From: VXYL01 sp963666465
Lineage (GTDB): Bacteria; Pseudomonadota; Gammaproteobacteria; Pseudomonadales; Azotimanducaceae
DNA length: 64,000 nt
Assembly: GCA_963666465.1 (NCBI GenBank)
Contig: OY762824.1
Coordinates: forward strand, 3,224,001 to 3,288,000
Direction of reading: 5' to 3'
The notes under the pieces: model-generated
The model's database searches: none
What the model was told of the DNA's origin: nothing
What the model saw: the letters and a program-made list of their open reading frames with translations, nothing else
Made by a program: the position numbers and the translations under genes
Part shown: positions 1 through 8,861 of the stretch, piece after piece
Layout of the letters: every line of letters begins with the position of its first letter
Position numbering within the stretch: position 1 is the stretch's first letter

Positions 1-170
1 TGCAGGAAGCACGGACGCGTGCCAGGAGGCACGGAGTGGATGCCCCCGAAGGCATGGTTGCACACCATGTCGAGGGGGCCGGAGCGACGTGTCCGCAGGA
101 CACGCGAGTACTTGCCCAGCCACAGCGAGTGTATCGTCGTCCGCAGCAGGGCATTCATGAATAATCCGGG
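1..170. repeat. MITE-A, partial copy (IS1380-like ends)
   Basis: This is the right part of the element seen complete at 61976-62211; the two are closely similar through their shared length. It ends with GCATTCATGAATAATCCGGG at 151-170, the same terminus carried by the two IS1380-family elements in this window. The left end lies outside the window. Unlike the complete copy, it is followed by CTGG rather than CTAG. It contains no credible gene. Confidence 0.75.
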
Positions 171-174
171 CTGG

Positions 175-290
175 CAGCCTGTCGGACTTCGGACGGCGCA
201 AGCTGGCCGAATGCCGACAGGGTGACAGGACGGATTGGGCTGGGGCAGGAAGCGTTGCCGAAAGGCAACGGTTCTTGTGGCGCCAGCCAT
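175..290. repeat. R3 dispersed structured repeat, copy 1
   Basis: The sequence contains an 8-bp inverted repeat (CCTGTCGG ... CCGACAGG) followed by a GNRA-capped hairpin, CGTTGCC-GAAA-GGCAACG. Nearly identical copies lie at 28691-28804 (complete) and 26916-26990 (lacking the hairpin). It ends 16 bp before the chosen metX start, so any metX promoter or leader must lie in or across repeat sequence. Confidence 0.7.
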
Positions 291-306
291 AGGGGAACGG
301 GTGGGG

Positions 307-1455
307 ATGCAGGCTAACGATCAGCCGGGTTCCGTTGGGATCGTCGTGCCGCAGACGGCGCGATTCGACGCGCCGCTGACGCTGCAGTGCGGCGTCACCT
401 TGCCGGGCTTCGAGCTTGTCTACGAGACCTATGGCGAGCTGAACGCGAGCCGGAGCAATGCGCTTCTTGTGTGCCATGCGCTTTCGGGCGATCACCACGC
501 CGCCGGCCGGCATTCGCCCGAGGATGCCAAGCCGGGTTGGTGGGACACTTGCATCGGTCCCGGCAAGCCCATCGACACGAATCTCTTTCATGTGGTGAGC
601 CTCAACAATCTCGGAGGCTGCAACGGCAGCACCGGGCCGCGCTTCACCGATTCGAGCACCGGCGAGCCCTACGGCGCCAACTTCCCCACCGTGACCGTGA
701 AGGACTGGGTGCGAAGCCAGGCGATGCTGGCGGATCGGCTCGGCATCGAGCGCTTCGCGGCGGTGGTGGGCGGGAGTCTCGGCGGGATGCAGGCGCTGCA
801 GTGGGCCATCGACGAGCCGGAGCGCATCGCCAACGCGGTGGTGATCGCTGCGGCGCCCAAGCTCTCGGCGCAGAACATCGCCTTCAACGAGATCGCCCGG
901 CAGGCCATCGTCTCGGACCCGGACTTCCACCAGGGCACCTACTTCCGCAAGGGTGCGAACCCGGACAAGGGGCTGATGCTGGCGCGGATGCTGGGGCATG
1001 TGACGTATCTTTCCGACGGCGGCATGGGCGACCGCTTCGGGCGGGAGCTGAAGTCCGGCGACATCGGCTCGGCGCAGGACGTGCAGTTTCAGGTGGAGAG
1101 CTATCTGCATTATCAGGGCACTTCGTTCTCGCGCCGCTTCGACGCCAACACGTACATCCTGATGACGCGGGCGCTCGACTACTTCGACCCCGCCCTCGAC
1201 TTCGGCGGCGATCTGGTGCGGGCGCTGGGGCAGGCACGGGCCAAGTTCCTTGTGCTGTCGTTCACGTCTGACTGGCGGTTTTCGCCCGAGCGTTCGGGGG
1301 AGATCGTCGATGCGCTCATCGCCGCCGGGCGCGACGTGGCCAATGCCACCGTTCACTCGACAGCCGGGCACGACTCGTTCCTCTTGCCCATCGAACGCTA
1401 TTGCGACCTGCTCGGGGCCTATCTCGGGCGCGTCGCGGCGGAGGTCGGGGGCTAG
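307..1455 (+). CDS. metX: Homoserine O-acyltransferase MetX
   Basis: This alpha/beta-hydrolase-fold enzyme activates homoserine by acylation at the start of methionine synthesis. It has the nucleophile elbow GGSLGGMQ (Ser157), an aspartate in LSFTSDWRFSP and a late TAGHDSF histidine, which give the catalytic triad. At 382 aa it matches the family length. An upstream in-frame ATG at 235 would add 24 residues encoded by repeat R3, so I prefer ATG 307, which follows a purine-rich GGTGGGG. It is followed 5 bp later by metW, as in Pseudomonas. Whether the donor is acetyl- or succinyl-CoA cannot be read here; proteobacterial MetX enzymes include both. Confidence 0.93.
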   Translation: MQANDQPGSVGIVVPQTARFDAPLTLQCGVTLPGFELVYETYGELNASRSNALLVCHALSGDHHAAGRHSPEDAKPGWWDTCIGPGKPIDTNLFHVVSLNNLGGCNGSTGPRFTDSSTGEPYGANFPTVTVKDWVRSQAMLADRLGIERFAAVVGGSLGGMQALQWAIDEPERIANAVVIAAAPKLSAQNIAFNEIARQAIVSDPDFHQGTYFRKGANPDKGLMLARMLGHVTYLSDGGMGDRFGRELKSGDIGSAQDVQFQVESYLHYQGTSFSRRFDANTYILMTRALDYFDPALDFGGDLVRALGQARAKFLVLSFTSDWRFSPERSGEIVDALIAAGRDVANATVHSTAGHDSFLLPIERYCDLLGAYLGRVAAEVGG

Positions 1456-1460
1456 GGCAA

Positions 1461-2078
1461 ATGCGGCGCGATCTGGAAATCATCGCGGAGCTGGTGAATC
1501 CGGGCGCCAGGGTGCTGGACCTCGGCTGCGGCGACGGCGACCTGCTGCGACATCTGGCGTCGGTCAAGGGCGTGAACGGCTATGGCATCGAGAAGGATGC
1601 GGACGAGATCGCCATCTGTATCCGTGCCGGCGTCAACGTGATCGAGCACGACCTCGATGACGGTCTCTCCCGCTTCCCGGATTCGAGCTTCGACATGGTG
1701 GTGATGACTGAGACGCTGCAAGCGGTTGCCGCGCCGGAACGACTGCTCGACGAGATGCTGCGCATCGGCGAGGAGTGCATCGTCACCTTTCCCAATTTCG
1801 GCCATTGGCGCTGCCGGGTGCAGCTTGCCTCGCGCGGGCGGATGCCGGTGGCGCGGCACATTCCGCACTCGTGGTACGACACGCCCAACATTCACCTGTG
1901 TACCTTCCGCGACTTCGAGGAACTGGTGACCGCCAAGGGAATCGACATCATCGAGCGGTTCGTGGTGGATGCGAGCTATGAGAAGCGGGTTCGTAGGGTT
2001 CCGAACCTGTTTGGGACCATCGCCTTCTATCGCTTGGGACGAGCTCTGCCGCTCGGACGATGCCGGCATGGCGGCTAG
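1461..2078 (+). CDS. metW: Methionine biosynthesis protein MetW
   Basis: A 205-aa methyltransferase-like protein with the SAM-type motif VLDLGCGDGDLL near residue 20, and MetW-typical FPNFGHW and SWYDTPNIHLCT blocks. MetW is the regular partner of MetX and is reported to support its activity. The start ATG is 5 bp after the metX stop, implying one transcript. The C-terminus runs on after NLFGTIAFYRL into a short arginine/glycine-rich tail that ends where an R6 palindrome begins, so the last dozen residues may be remodelled by that repeat. Confidence 0.92.
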   Translation: MRRDLEIIAELVNPGARVLDLGCGDGDLLRHLASVKGVNGYGIEKDADEIAICIRAGVNVIEHDLDDGLSRFPDSSFDMVVMTETLQAVAAPERLLDEMLRIGEECIVTFPNFGHWRCRVQLASRGRMPVARHIPHSWYDTPNIHLCTFRDFEELVTAKGIDIIERFVVDASYEKRVRRVPNLFGTIAFYRLGRALPLGRCRHGG

Positions 2079-2085
2079 ACCCCCT

Positions 2086-2136
2086 CCGGAGGGAGGGCAT
2101 CCTGCCCTCCCTCACGCCCGAAGGGCGTGCTGCCTG
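2086..2136. repeat. R6 palindrome copy
   Basis: GGAGGGAGGGCATCCTGCCCTCCCTC forms a perfect-looking stem, followed by an ACGCCCGAAGGGCGT hairpin. Related sequences lie at 6475-6532, 16925-16985, 35163-35230 and 37680-37800. It sits between metW and the next gene of the operon and supplies the sequence just upstream of that start codon. Confidence 0.6.
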
Positions 2137-2553
2137 ATGGCCAGCACCTTCATCGCCACGGTGCTGGCGCTAGGCGCCCACGCCGAGCAGTACCGCGACT
2201 TCGGCGACTGGCGCGTGCATTACATCGCCGTGGGCGCCTCGTTCCTGCCGCCAGAAGTGGCCGAGCGCCACGGCATCGTGCGCGGCGACAACAAGGGCCT
2301 CGTCAACATCTCCGCCATCGGCGCGGACGGGCGTGCCGGTGCAATGGGCGTTGTCGGCAGCGTCACCAACCTGCTCGGCCAGAAGACGACGCTTCGCTTT
2401 CGCGAGGCGCGCGACGGCGCGGCGATCTACTACCTCGCCCCGTTCGACTTCGAGGACGCGGAGACACTGCGCTTCGAGTTGCGCCTAACGTTGCCGGATC
2501 ACGGCGAAGAAACGCTTTCGTTCCAGCAACCTCTCCATCGACCGCTGCCATGA
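2137..2553 (+). CDS. DUF4426 family secreted protein
   Basis: A 138-aa protein with a short hydrophobic leader (FIATVLALGAHA) and a predicted signal cleavage after AHA. The body (GDWRVHYIAVGASFLPPEVA and KGLVNISA) matches the DUF4426 family, a periplasmic protein of unknown function that lies between metW and rdgB in Pseudomonas. The exact start is uncertain because the upstream sequence is an R6 repeat; ATG 2137 is the only one giving a compact signal peptide. Its stop overlaps the rdgB start (ATGA), so the two are likely translationally coupled. Confidence 0.8.
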   Translation: MASTFIATVLALGAHAEQYRDFGDWRVHYIAVGASFLPPEVAERHGIVRGDNKGLVNISAIGADGRAGAMGVVGSVTNLLGQKTTLRFREARDGAAIYYLAPFDFEDAETLRFELRLTLPDHGEETLSFQQPLHRPLP

Positions 2554-3143
2554 GTGACCGGCGCGTCGTGCTGGCGTCCGACAACCCCGGCAAATTGCGG
2601 GAACTGCGTACGCTCCTTGCGGATGTGGAGTTGATCCCGCAGGGGCAACTCGGCATCAAAAGCGCAGACGAGACGGCCGCCACCTTCGTCGAGAACGCCC
2701 TCCTCAAGGCGCGTCACGCGGCGCGGGCGTCGGGGCTGGCGGCGATTGCCGACGATTCGGGGTTGGTGGTTCATGCCTTGGGAGGGGCGCCGGGCGTGCG
2801 TTCGGCTCGCTACGCCGGCGAGCCGACGTCCGATGCCGCCAACAACGCCAAGCTGATGGCGGCGCTGCATGGGGTTCGGGATCGATCGGCGCATTTCCAT
2901 TGCACGTTGGTGCATTTGCGCTCGGCGGATGATCCGGACCCGATCATCGTGTCGCGCACCTGGCGTGGAGTGGTGGTGGACGAATCGCGGGGGGACAACG
3001 GCTTTGGCTATGACCCGCACTTTCTGATCGAGTCGCAGGGCTGCACGGCGGCGGAGCTCGATGCGGCCACCAAGAACGCCCTTGGCCACCGGGGCCAAGC
3101 CTGCCGGGCGCTTGCCGACATCCTTGCGCGCGGCTGCCGATGA
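2550..3143 (+). CDS. rdgB: dITP/XTP pyrophosphatase RdgB (HAM1 family)
   Basis: A 197-aa NTP pyrophosphatase that removes non-canonical purine nucleotides (dITP, XTP). It has the N-terminal SDNPGKLRELRTLL, the metal-binding ADDSGLVV near residue 70, SARYAGE, and GDNGFGYDPHF. ATG 2550 overlaps the stop of the DUF4426 gene, and its own TGA overlaps the hemW start, so the two junctions are ATGA-type. The length is normal for the family. Confidence 0.95.
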   Translation: MSDRRVVLASDNPGKLRELRTLLADVELIPQGQLGIKSADETAATFVENALLKARHAARASGLAAIADDSGLVVHALGGAPGVRSARYAGEPTSDAANNAKLMAALHGVRDRSAHFHCTLVHLRSADDPDPIIVSRTWRGVVVDESRGDNGFGYDPHFLIESQGCTAAELDAATKNALGHRGQACRALADILARGCR

Positions 3144-4333
3144 CTGCGGTGGAAGTTCAAGGCGCCGCGACCCATCGCTCTGACGCAGCGCTCCACCCCG
3201 CAGCGGCGTTGGGGCTATACGTTCACTTCCCTTGGTGCGTGCGCAAGTGCCCGTACTGCGACTTCAACTCGCACCCCTTGCGAGGGGCGTTGCCAGAACC
3301 GGGCTACTTGGACGTCCTGACTGACGACTTGGCGCGGGAAGCCGAGCGACACGACAACCAACCCATCGTCAGCGTCTTTCTGGGCGGCGGCACGCCAAGC
3401 CTGTTCTCTCCCGACTCCATGCGGGCGCTGTTGTCCTCGCCCGCCGTTGCGGACGCTGTGGAAGTGACGATGGAGGCGAACCCCGGCGCCGTGGAACATG
3501 GCGACTTCTGCGCCTGCCGCGAGGCAGGGATCACGCGCGTCTCCCTGGGCGCGCAGTCCTTCGATCCAGCCCAGCTTGATGTTCTGGGCCGCATCCACTC
3601 GCCCGAAGACACCGAAGCCGCGATTGGCGAGGTGCGCCGCGCAGGGTTCGCAAGCTTCAACATCGACCTGATGCACGGCCTGTCGGAGCAAACGGAGGCG
3701 CAGGCCTTGGCTGACCTCGAGCGGGCGATCCGCCACGAGCCGCCGCACATCTCCTGGTATCAGCTCACCATCGAACCCAAGACGGAGTTTGCGCGACGAC
3801 CGCCGCAGGGCTTGCCGGACAGCGACGCGGCCGCCGACATGGAGGCCGCCGGCGTCGAATTGCTTGCCCGCCACGGCTATCGCCGCTACGAAGTCTCCGC
3901 CTTTGCCCGCCCCGGCCACGAGTGCCGACACAACCTCAACTATTGGCGTTTCGGCGACTACCTGGGCATCGGCGCCGGCGCTCACGGCAAACGAACGAGC
4001 TTCGACGCCGAGCGCAATCCAACCGTCGTCCGCACCGCCAAGCCATCGCAACCGAGGCTCTACACGGCAGACCACCCCACCACGACGAACCCGGTCGCGC
4101 CGAAGGAATTGGCCTTCGAGTTCATGCTGAACGCCCTGCGCCTCACGGACGGGGTGCCGTGGGATCTGTTCTCGGCCCGAACGGGACTGTCGCGGAGCAA
4201 CATCGAGCCGCTGGTTTCGGAGCTCATCGCATGGGAGCTCATGCAAGGCGACCGAGTTGCCCTAACCACCATCGGCCACGCCCAACTCGACGCAGTGGTA
4301 TCCCGCTTCCTCGAGCCACCGCCATCTGGCTAG
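3140..4333 (+). CDS. hemW: Heme chaperone HemW (radical SAM)
   Basis: A 397-aa member of the HemN-like radical SAM family. The CVRKCPYCDFNSH motif supplies the CxxxCxxC 4Fe-4S ligands, followed by LGGGTPSLF for SAM binding. HemW lacks the extra cysteine of true HemN and is known as a heme-trafficking chaperone rather than an oxidase. The gene overlaps rdgB by 4 bp and closes the metX-metW-DUF4426-rdgB-hemW operon. The N-terminus has about 20 residues before the usual LGLYVHFPWC start, so a later start is possible. Confidence 0.92.
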   Translation: MTAVEVQGAATHRSDAALHPAAALGLYVHFPWCVRKCPYCDFNSHPLRGALPEPGYLDVLTDDLAREAERHDNQPIVSVFLGGGTPSLFSPDSMRALLSSPAVADAVEVTMEANPGAVEHGDFCACREAGITRVSLGAQSFDPAQLDVLGRIHSPEDTEAAIGEVRRAGFASFNIDLMHGLSEQTEAQALADLERAIRHEPPHISWYQLTIEPKTEFARRPPQGLPDSDAAADMEAAGVELLARHGYRRYEVSAFARPGHECRHNLNYWRFGDYLGIGAGAHGKRTSFDAERNPTVVRTAKPSQPRLYTADHPTTTNPVAPKELAFEFMLNALRLTDGVPWDLFSARTGLSRSNIEPLVSELIAWELMQGDRVALTTIGHAQLDAVVSRFLEPPPSG

Positions 4334-4509
4334 GCCCGCTCGTGAGCCTGCGGATGGGCGGCGTAGCCGTCGGGATGCTTCTCCACGATCACCTTGATCT
4401 GCGCGTCCACTGTCGTGCCTGGACGGGCCTTGGGTTCATCTTCCTGACCGGCCAGACGCTCTTGCGCCGTTCCGCTGACGGAGTCGATCTCTGCCGGCAA
4501 ATACCCCAT
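4330..4509 (-). pseudogene. HicB-like antitoxin N-terminal fragment
   Basis: A clean 59-codon frame from ATG 4509 on the minus strand, ending on hemW's terminal bases. The segment AQIKVIVEKHPDGYAAHP resembles the opening beta strand of HicB-family antitoxins (IxVIVEKxPDGYVAYP), but it stops where the domain would continue. No HicA partner is visible. This is either a remnant of a toxin-antitoxin locus or chance; no reading frame on the plus strand explains the same stretch. Confidence 0.3.
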
Positions 4510-4673
4510 CTATGCCCAGTATCGGGCAGGCACGTCCATGTTCGTGCCGTGGCCGGGGCGCGGGTGGCGGCCTTGACACCCCATCACGCTGGCAGGACGA
4601 TGGCGGCAGTTACGAAGCAACTGCTGCGGCGCATCTCCAGCGCCATGCCGGCAGCCCAACGAGGGGAAATCAG

Positions 4674-6404
4674 ATGCATGACATCGTGATTCGCGGCGGC
4701 GAACTCGTCGATGGCACCGGTGCGGCGCCGGTGCCGGGCGATCTTGCCATTGACGGCGGCAGCATTGCCGAGGTGGGGGAGGTCAAGGGCCGTGGGCGGC
4801 GGGAGATCGACGCCCAAGGCATGACGGTAACGCTTGGCTTCATCGACCTGCACACTCACCTCGACGCCCAGATCGGCTGGGATCCGGCGCTGACGCCGGT
4901 GAGCTGGCACGGCGTCACCACCGTGCTCATGGGCAACTGTGGCGTGACGTTCGCGCCGTGCAAGCCGGCCGACCAGGAACTTGCATAGAAGTACGCCCCC
5001 AGCGATGGGGGAATTGCCGGTACTTCCTTACGCGTCAGCGGTCGGGGATGCTTCCCCGGCTGAAGGCTCCTTGCCAGCATGATGGAGACGGTGGAGGACA
5101 TTCCGAAGAACGCCATCCTCACCGGCCTGCCGTGGGACTGGGAAGACTACGGCGGCTATCTCGACGCCATAGAGCGGCTGAAGCCCGGCATCAACGTCGC
5201 CGGCATGGTGGGGCACTGCGCCGTGCGCTTCTATGTCATGGGCGAACGCGCCGTGGAGGAACAGGCGACGGATGCCGAACGGAAGCAAATGGCAGACATC
5301 GTCGGCCACAGCATCGACCGTGGCGCCGTCGGCTTCTCCACCAACCGACACGCTCCGCACCGTCTGCCGGACGGTCGCAGCGTGCCTGGCACGTTCGCCG
5401 ACCCGGCGGAGTTGGTGGAAATCGGCAAGGCGATGGGCCCGCGCCGCGGCCTCATGCAGGCCGTGGGCGCCGGCTTCGATGTGCTGAAGCAGATCGCGGG
5501 TGCCAGCCAGAGTCGCATCCTGTTCAGCTACGGCGCTGGGCCGGAGGCGGATTCCGGCGTCGAACGCCGCCAGGCGCTCGAGGAACTGCGCGCCGAGGCG
5601 GGCGACGTGACCGCCATCACCCACGGGCGCAGCTTCGGTTCCATGTATGGGCTGCAGTCGCGCTTCCCCGTCACGGGCGAGACCTGGAGCAGACTGCAAG
5701 CCATGGACCTCGCCGGCCGCCTCGCCGCCATCGGCAACGCCGACACCGTGGCGAAGCTGGTGCAGGAGGCCAAGCGTGAGGGTGCCATGCGCCTGCCGCC
5801 GGACAACCTGTTCTATCTCGGCACGGCCGAAACGCCCGACTACACGGCTGGGCCGGAGCAGAACCTTCAGGCGATGGCGGATGCGGCCGGCGAACACTGG
5901 TGCGAGACGCTCTTGCGCGTGTCCCTGGAGAGCCAGGGCCTGGGCCTTTTCAACTACCGCGCCTTCGCCCGCAACATGAACGCGCTGGCGGACCTGATCG
6001 AGCACGAGCACGTGTTCCCCGGCCTCGGCGACGCCGGCGCACACGTCTCGCAGATCATGGATGCAGGTTGGTCCACCTTCCTGCTCTCGCACTGGGTGCG
6101 CGACGCCGGGCGCTACAGCATGGGAGAAGGCGTTCGTCGGTTGACGTCAGGCCCTGCCCGCGTCATCGGCATCACCGACCGAGGCATCCTGAAGTCCGGA
6201 ATGCGCGCCGACGTGAACGTGTTCGACGCGAACGCGGTAGTCGAATGCCAGCCGCAACTGGTACACGACTTCCCTGGTGGCGCGCCACGCTACATCCAGC
6301 GCTCGAAGGGCTACCACACCACCATCGTCAACGGCGAGGTGAATGTGGTGAACGGCGAGCACACGGGAACCCGCGCCGGCCAGGTGCTCCGCCACCAAGG
6401 CTGA
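4674..6404 (+). pseudogene. N-acyl-D-amino-acid deacylase, split by an in-frame repeat
   Basis: The amidohydrolase starts at 4674 (IVIRGGELVDGTG, then the metal-binding FIDLHTHLD). It reads to GNCGVTFAPCKPADQE and then enters repeat R4, where TAG 4986 stops it. Homology resumes at 5079 in the same frame with MMETVEDIPKNAIL and LPWDWEDYGGYLDAI, and runs to 6404, including the late metal-ligand region (GDAGAHVS). The family reads directly from GNCGVGFAPC to MExVEDIP, so the repeat (4980-5078) is an insertion. Two in-frame stops (4986 and one near 5061) mean one polypeptide is not expected. Both halves carry needed metal ligands, so neither alone should be active. Confidence 0.85.
4980..5078. 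repeat. R4 palindromic repeat inserted in deacylase gene
   Basis: A copy of the R4 family: outer arms GAAGTAC/GTACTTC around a CCCCC/GGGGG stem, then a GGGGA-TGC-TTCCCC-type hairpin. It matches copies at 32765-32945, 42960-43051 and 58527-58703. The net insertion is a multiple of three, yet it brings stop codons in frame. Confidence 0.8.
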
Positions 6405-6474
6405 CGAGAAACGCTGATGCTGCCTTGGGCAAGGGCATTGAAGCCCTCGGCCCCTGGTGTCTTGCTCTTCGTAC

Positions 6475-6532
6475 ACGGGACGCGCCTTGCGGCGCGTATG
6501 GAGGGCAGGATGCCTCCCTCCAGATGTTCAAG
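6475..6532. repeat. R6 palindrome copy
   Basis: GACGCGCCTTGCGGCGCGT followed by GGAGGGCAGGATGCCTCCCTCC, a slightly imperfect version of the R6 palindrome. It follows the deacylase remnant and precedes an R5 element. The stretch 6405-7024 holds only repeats and no supportable gene. Confidence 0.55.
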
Positions 6533-6540
6533 CGGGCCAG

Positions 6541-6643
6541 GAGGTAAGCGCCGTAGAAAACTGTCGAGTTGGAGAACGGTCGCGTACTTCCCTTCGCAGT
6601 TTTCGCGCCAGCGAAACTGCCTCAAGCGCCGCGAAGCGGCGCT
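6541..6643. repeat. R5 palindromic repeat, copy 1
   Basis: A ~103-bp element with two hairpins: GCAGTTTTCGCG/CCAGCGAAACTGC and GCGCCGCGAAGCGGCGC. A near-identical copy is at 58704-58809, and an inverted copy split by a nested insertion lies at 30541-30568 plus 32685-32763. At the other two sites it is joined to R4. Confidence 0.75.
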
Positions 6644-6800
6644 AGGAGTCTGCGCCGTAGAAACTTTTCCGGAGACATGCACCCTAATACGGCGAGAAAA
6701 ATCCATCTTCTGGGAGGTCCTGTCCCTCGTCAGGAACGTTTCGGGGCAAGCAATGGGGGATCACACCACATTTTCGGCGCGAGATCGTCCTACGGCGTAG
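6644..6800. repeat. MITE-B, copy with eroded right end
   Basis: Starts with AGGAGTCTGCGCCGTAG and is almost identical to 26751-26913 for about 150 bp. Its right end stops matching after CTACGGCG, where the complete copy continues CAGACTCCT. Sequence 6801-7024 downstream has a few short homopolymer runs and no visible gene. Confidence 0.75.
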
Positions 6801-7024
6801 TTTCGCGGCTTTTCGTAACCCACTGAAAGGGTTGTGTTTTCTCGACAATGCCGATTCCTTGCCCCACTAATTGACACCTTCACGACTGCGATTCGGAACT
6901 GCCCCACGCGACCGTGTGACACCGCCTGACGCCTTGATCCGACCCGGCAACCGGACAACCAAGTGGTACGTCCTCCGTGACCAGTCCATTCTCACTCTCT
7001 GGCCAAGCCACGGGGGGGCTCGGT

Positions 7025-7960
7025 TCAGTCGGGGTACGCCGAAATCACCGGATCGAACGCATCCTTCATCGCGCCCATCGCGTCGACGGCCCAGTCGATC
7101 AACTCTGGCCAGCGGTCTTCCTCTGCGACGCGGATATCCGCTGGAAAGTGGACCGCGATCCGGCAAGCCCCTTTGCCGTCGATCCGGTCCCACTTGACGT
7201 CGTCGCCAACGGCCGCGTCGATCGCGTCACGCTGGCCCTCGAGCCAGTCGAAGACATCCGCCGGTTGGACCTTCTGCGAGTCCAGATACGCCTCGACCCT
7301 GCAGCCGCGCGAGTTGAACACCGCGCCGTACTTCAGGAGATCCGAGCGAGACGAGCCGAACAACATGCTCTCTTTCTTGGAAGGGGTCGACACGCCCTGC
7401 CACTGGGGTTGTAAGCGATGCAGCCTCGGGAGGAAGTCACCCCAGAAACGCCGATACAGTTGCGCAGTTGGCGACTGGTTCGGCGGTGGACGCATCGTGC
7501 GTGACCAATCGTCGGGCTTCTGGTCGACCCGCAGGCGCGGCGCTGGTCCCGAGTCGCCGATGCGCCAGGCCTCCAGGGCGACGCCAAAGAACGCGACCCC
7601 GTTCGAGACTCGATTCAACCAGTCGATTGCCGAGCTGTGCTCGTCCCGGAACTCCTCAGCGATGAGCACCGCGACGGCCGCGTCGAGTCCCGCCGCATAG
7701 GTGACGAGCTTGCCGACATGATCGTGATCCGTGGCGCCGAACATGTTCTCGACCACGACCAGTTCGTCTGAACTGCCCCGGAAGAGCAGGTCAGCACTGT
7801 AGCGGCCTACGTTGGCTTCCATCTCCTGCGGAAAGAGTTCGGTTCCGAGAGCATCGCCGAGGATCTGGGGATGCTTGTGAAGCCATGGCGTGAAGTCCGC
7901 AGCTTCGTTCGGCCACAGCTTTCTGACCTCCACTCGCTCCAGGGTCTTGATTTCGCTCAT
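7025..7960 (-). CDS. DUF4268 domain-containing protein (nuclease-like N-terminus)
   Basis: A 311-aa protein. The N-terminal half has EANVGRYSADLLFR and then VVVENMFGATDHDHVGKLVTYAAG, a conserved block preceding DUF4268 domains that looks like a PD-(D/E)XK-type core with E(N) in place of the usual ExK. The C-terminal half (FWGDFLPRLH, YLDSQKVQPADVFDWLEGQRDAI) is the DUF4268 region. Such proteins occur as singletons in accessory DNA and next to restriction or defence genes, but no function is established. The ATG at 7960 begins an uninterrupted frame with normal composition. Confidence 0.75.
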   Translation of the reverse strand: MSEIKTLERVEVRKLWPNEAADFTPWLHKHPQILGDALGTELFPQEMEANVGRYSADLLFRGSSDELVVVENMFGATDHDHVGKLVTYAAGLDAAVAVLIAEEFRDEHSSAIDWLNRVSNGVAFFGVALEAWRIGDSGPAPRLRVDQKPDDWSRTMRPPPNQSPTAQLYRRFWGDFLPRLHRLQPQWQGVSTPSKKESMLFGSSRSDLLKYGAVFNSRGCRVEAYLDSQKVQPADVFDWLEGQRDAIDAAVGDDVKWDRIDGKGACRIAVHFPADIRVAEEDRWPELIDWAVDAMGAMKDAFDPVISAYPD

Positions 7961-8861
7961 GGTGCGTCCTTCCTTCTTGTCTCCCCCAGTGGCTACGCCG
8001 GGTCAGGTGCCCCGCTCATGGACGCACAATGAGCGAAAGCGGCGCCCCGAGACTCACCCAGAGTTTTGCGGGTCCGGAGAAGTCTGCGAAGGGCGCCGGA
8101 CGCGGACTATACCCGACCGCAAGCGCCCCGCTACCGATCAGTCGAGAAAGCTGTCACCGGGAAACCCGACTCGATCTGGGCGCCGGCGGTCGTGTCTCCG
8201 CTCTTCCTCGCAGCGCTCCATCCACACACCATTTGCCATTGCACTTCCCTCAGAAGCCGACCCCTAACTCGGTCGGCGGCATCGTCCAGGGCGCCATGCC
8301 GCCCTTGACGTGTTCCCATACCGCGACCTTGCCTTCGCCCCAGTCTCCCCAACCGTACGCTTTCGGCGGCCTGGGCCTCGCTGACCAGCGCAGCGGCAGT
8401 CAAGGGCGGCCGGGACGATCCCGTGCGTCAGACCTTCCACCGCCGTTCGCACGACGACCACCGCTCGCATTACCCAGCACCAGAGCGTCCCGGCCGGCGC
8501 AGCAACCCCTTGACGGCCGCGGAGCGACCCACGCTGTCGGCGGGGACGGTGGCCGCGACACCATTGCCTTGAGGCCATCCCCCATGAACCCGACCGTGCT
8601 GCCGGTACGCATCCCGGCCACCGTCCCTGCCCCCGCGGCGAGCGGACTCCCGGTCCGGGCTGCCCTGGAGCGCACCGATGCTGCGCCGCTTGGTGGCTCT
8701 GCGGGCTGACGCCGCCGGGAGCCGTCAGTCGCCGCGCCGCCCGCAAATCGCATCCGGGACGCGGTTTCGGGCGCCCGCCGCGTCGAAGCCGCGCACGAGC
8801 GTGCGCTGCTTTTCGCGTTGCGGGGAGTTGTGTCCGAAGATGTCGCTCTCGTGTGCGCACG
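7961..8861. other. Degenerate region without a supportable gene
   Basis: All long frames here are arginine/proline/alanine-rich and overlap each other on both strands, as expected of non-coding high-GC sequence. One short minus-strand frame (about 8400 to 8245, reading KAYGWGDWGEGKVAVWEHV) looks protein-like but begins after a stop and has no start. The area borders an integrase remnant and is probably decayed island DNA. Confidence 0.4.

Noticed and set aside
235..306. Upstream ATG for metX
   Set aside because: Would encode 24 residues entirely from repeat R3 and poorly conserved leader; ATG 307 is better placed.
8029..8709. 226-codon plus-strand frame
   Set aside because: Proline/serine/arginine-biased with no recognisable domain, overlapping several equally long frames on the other strand.
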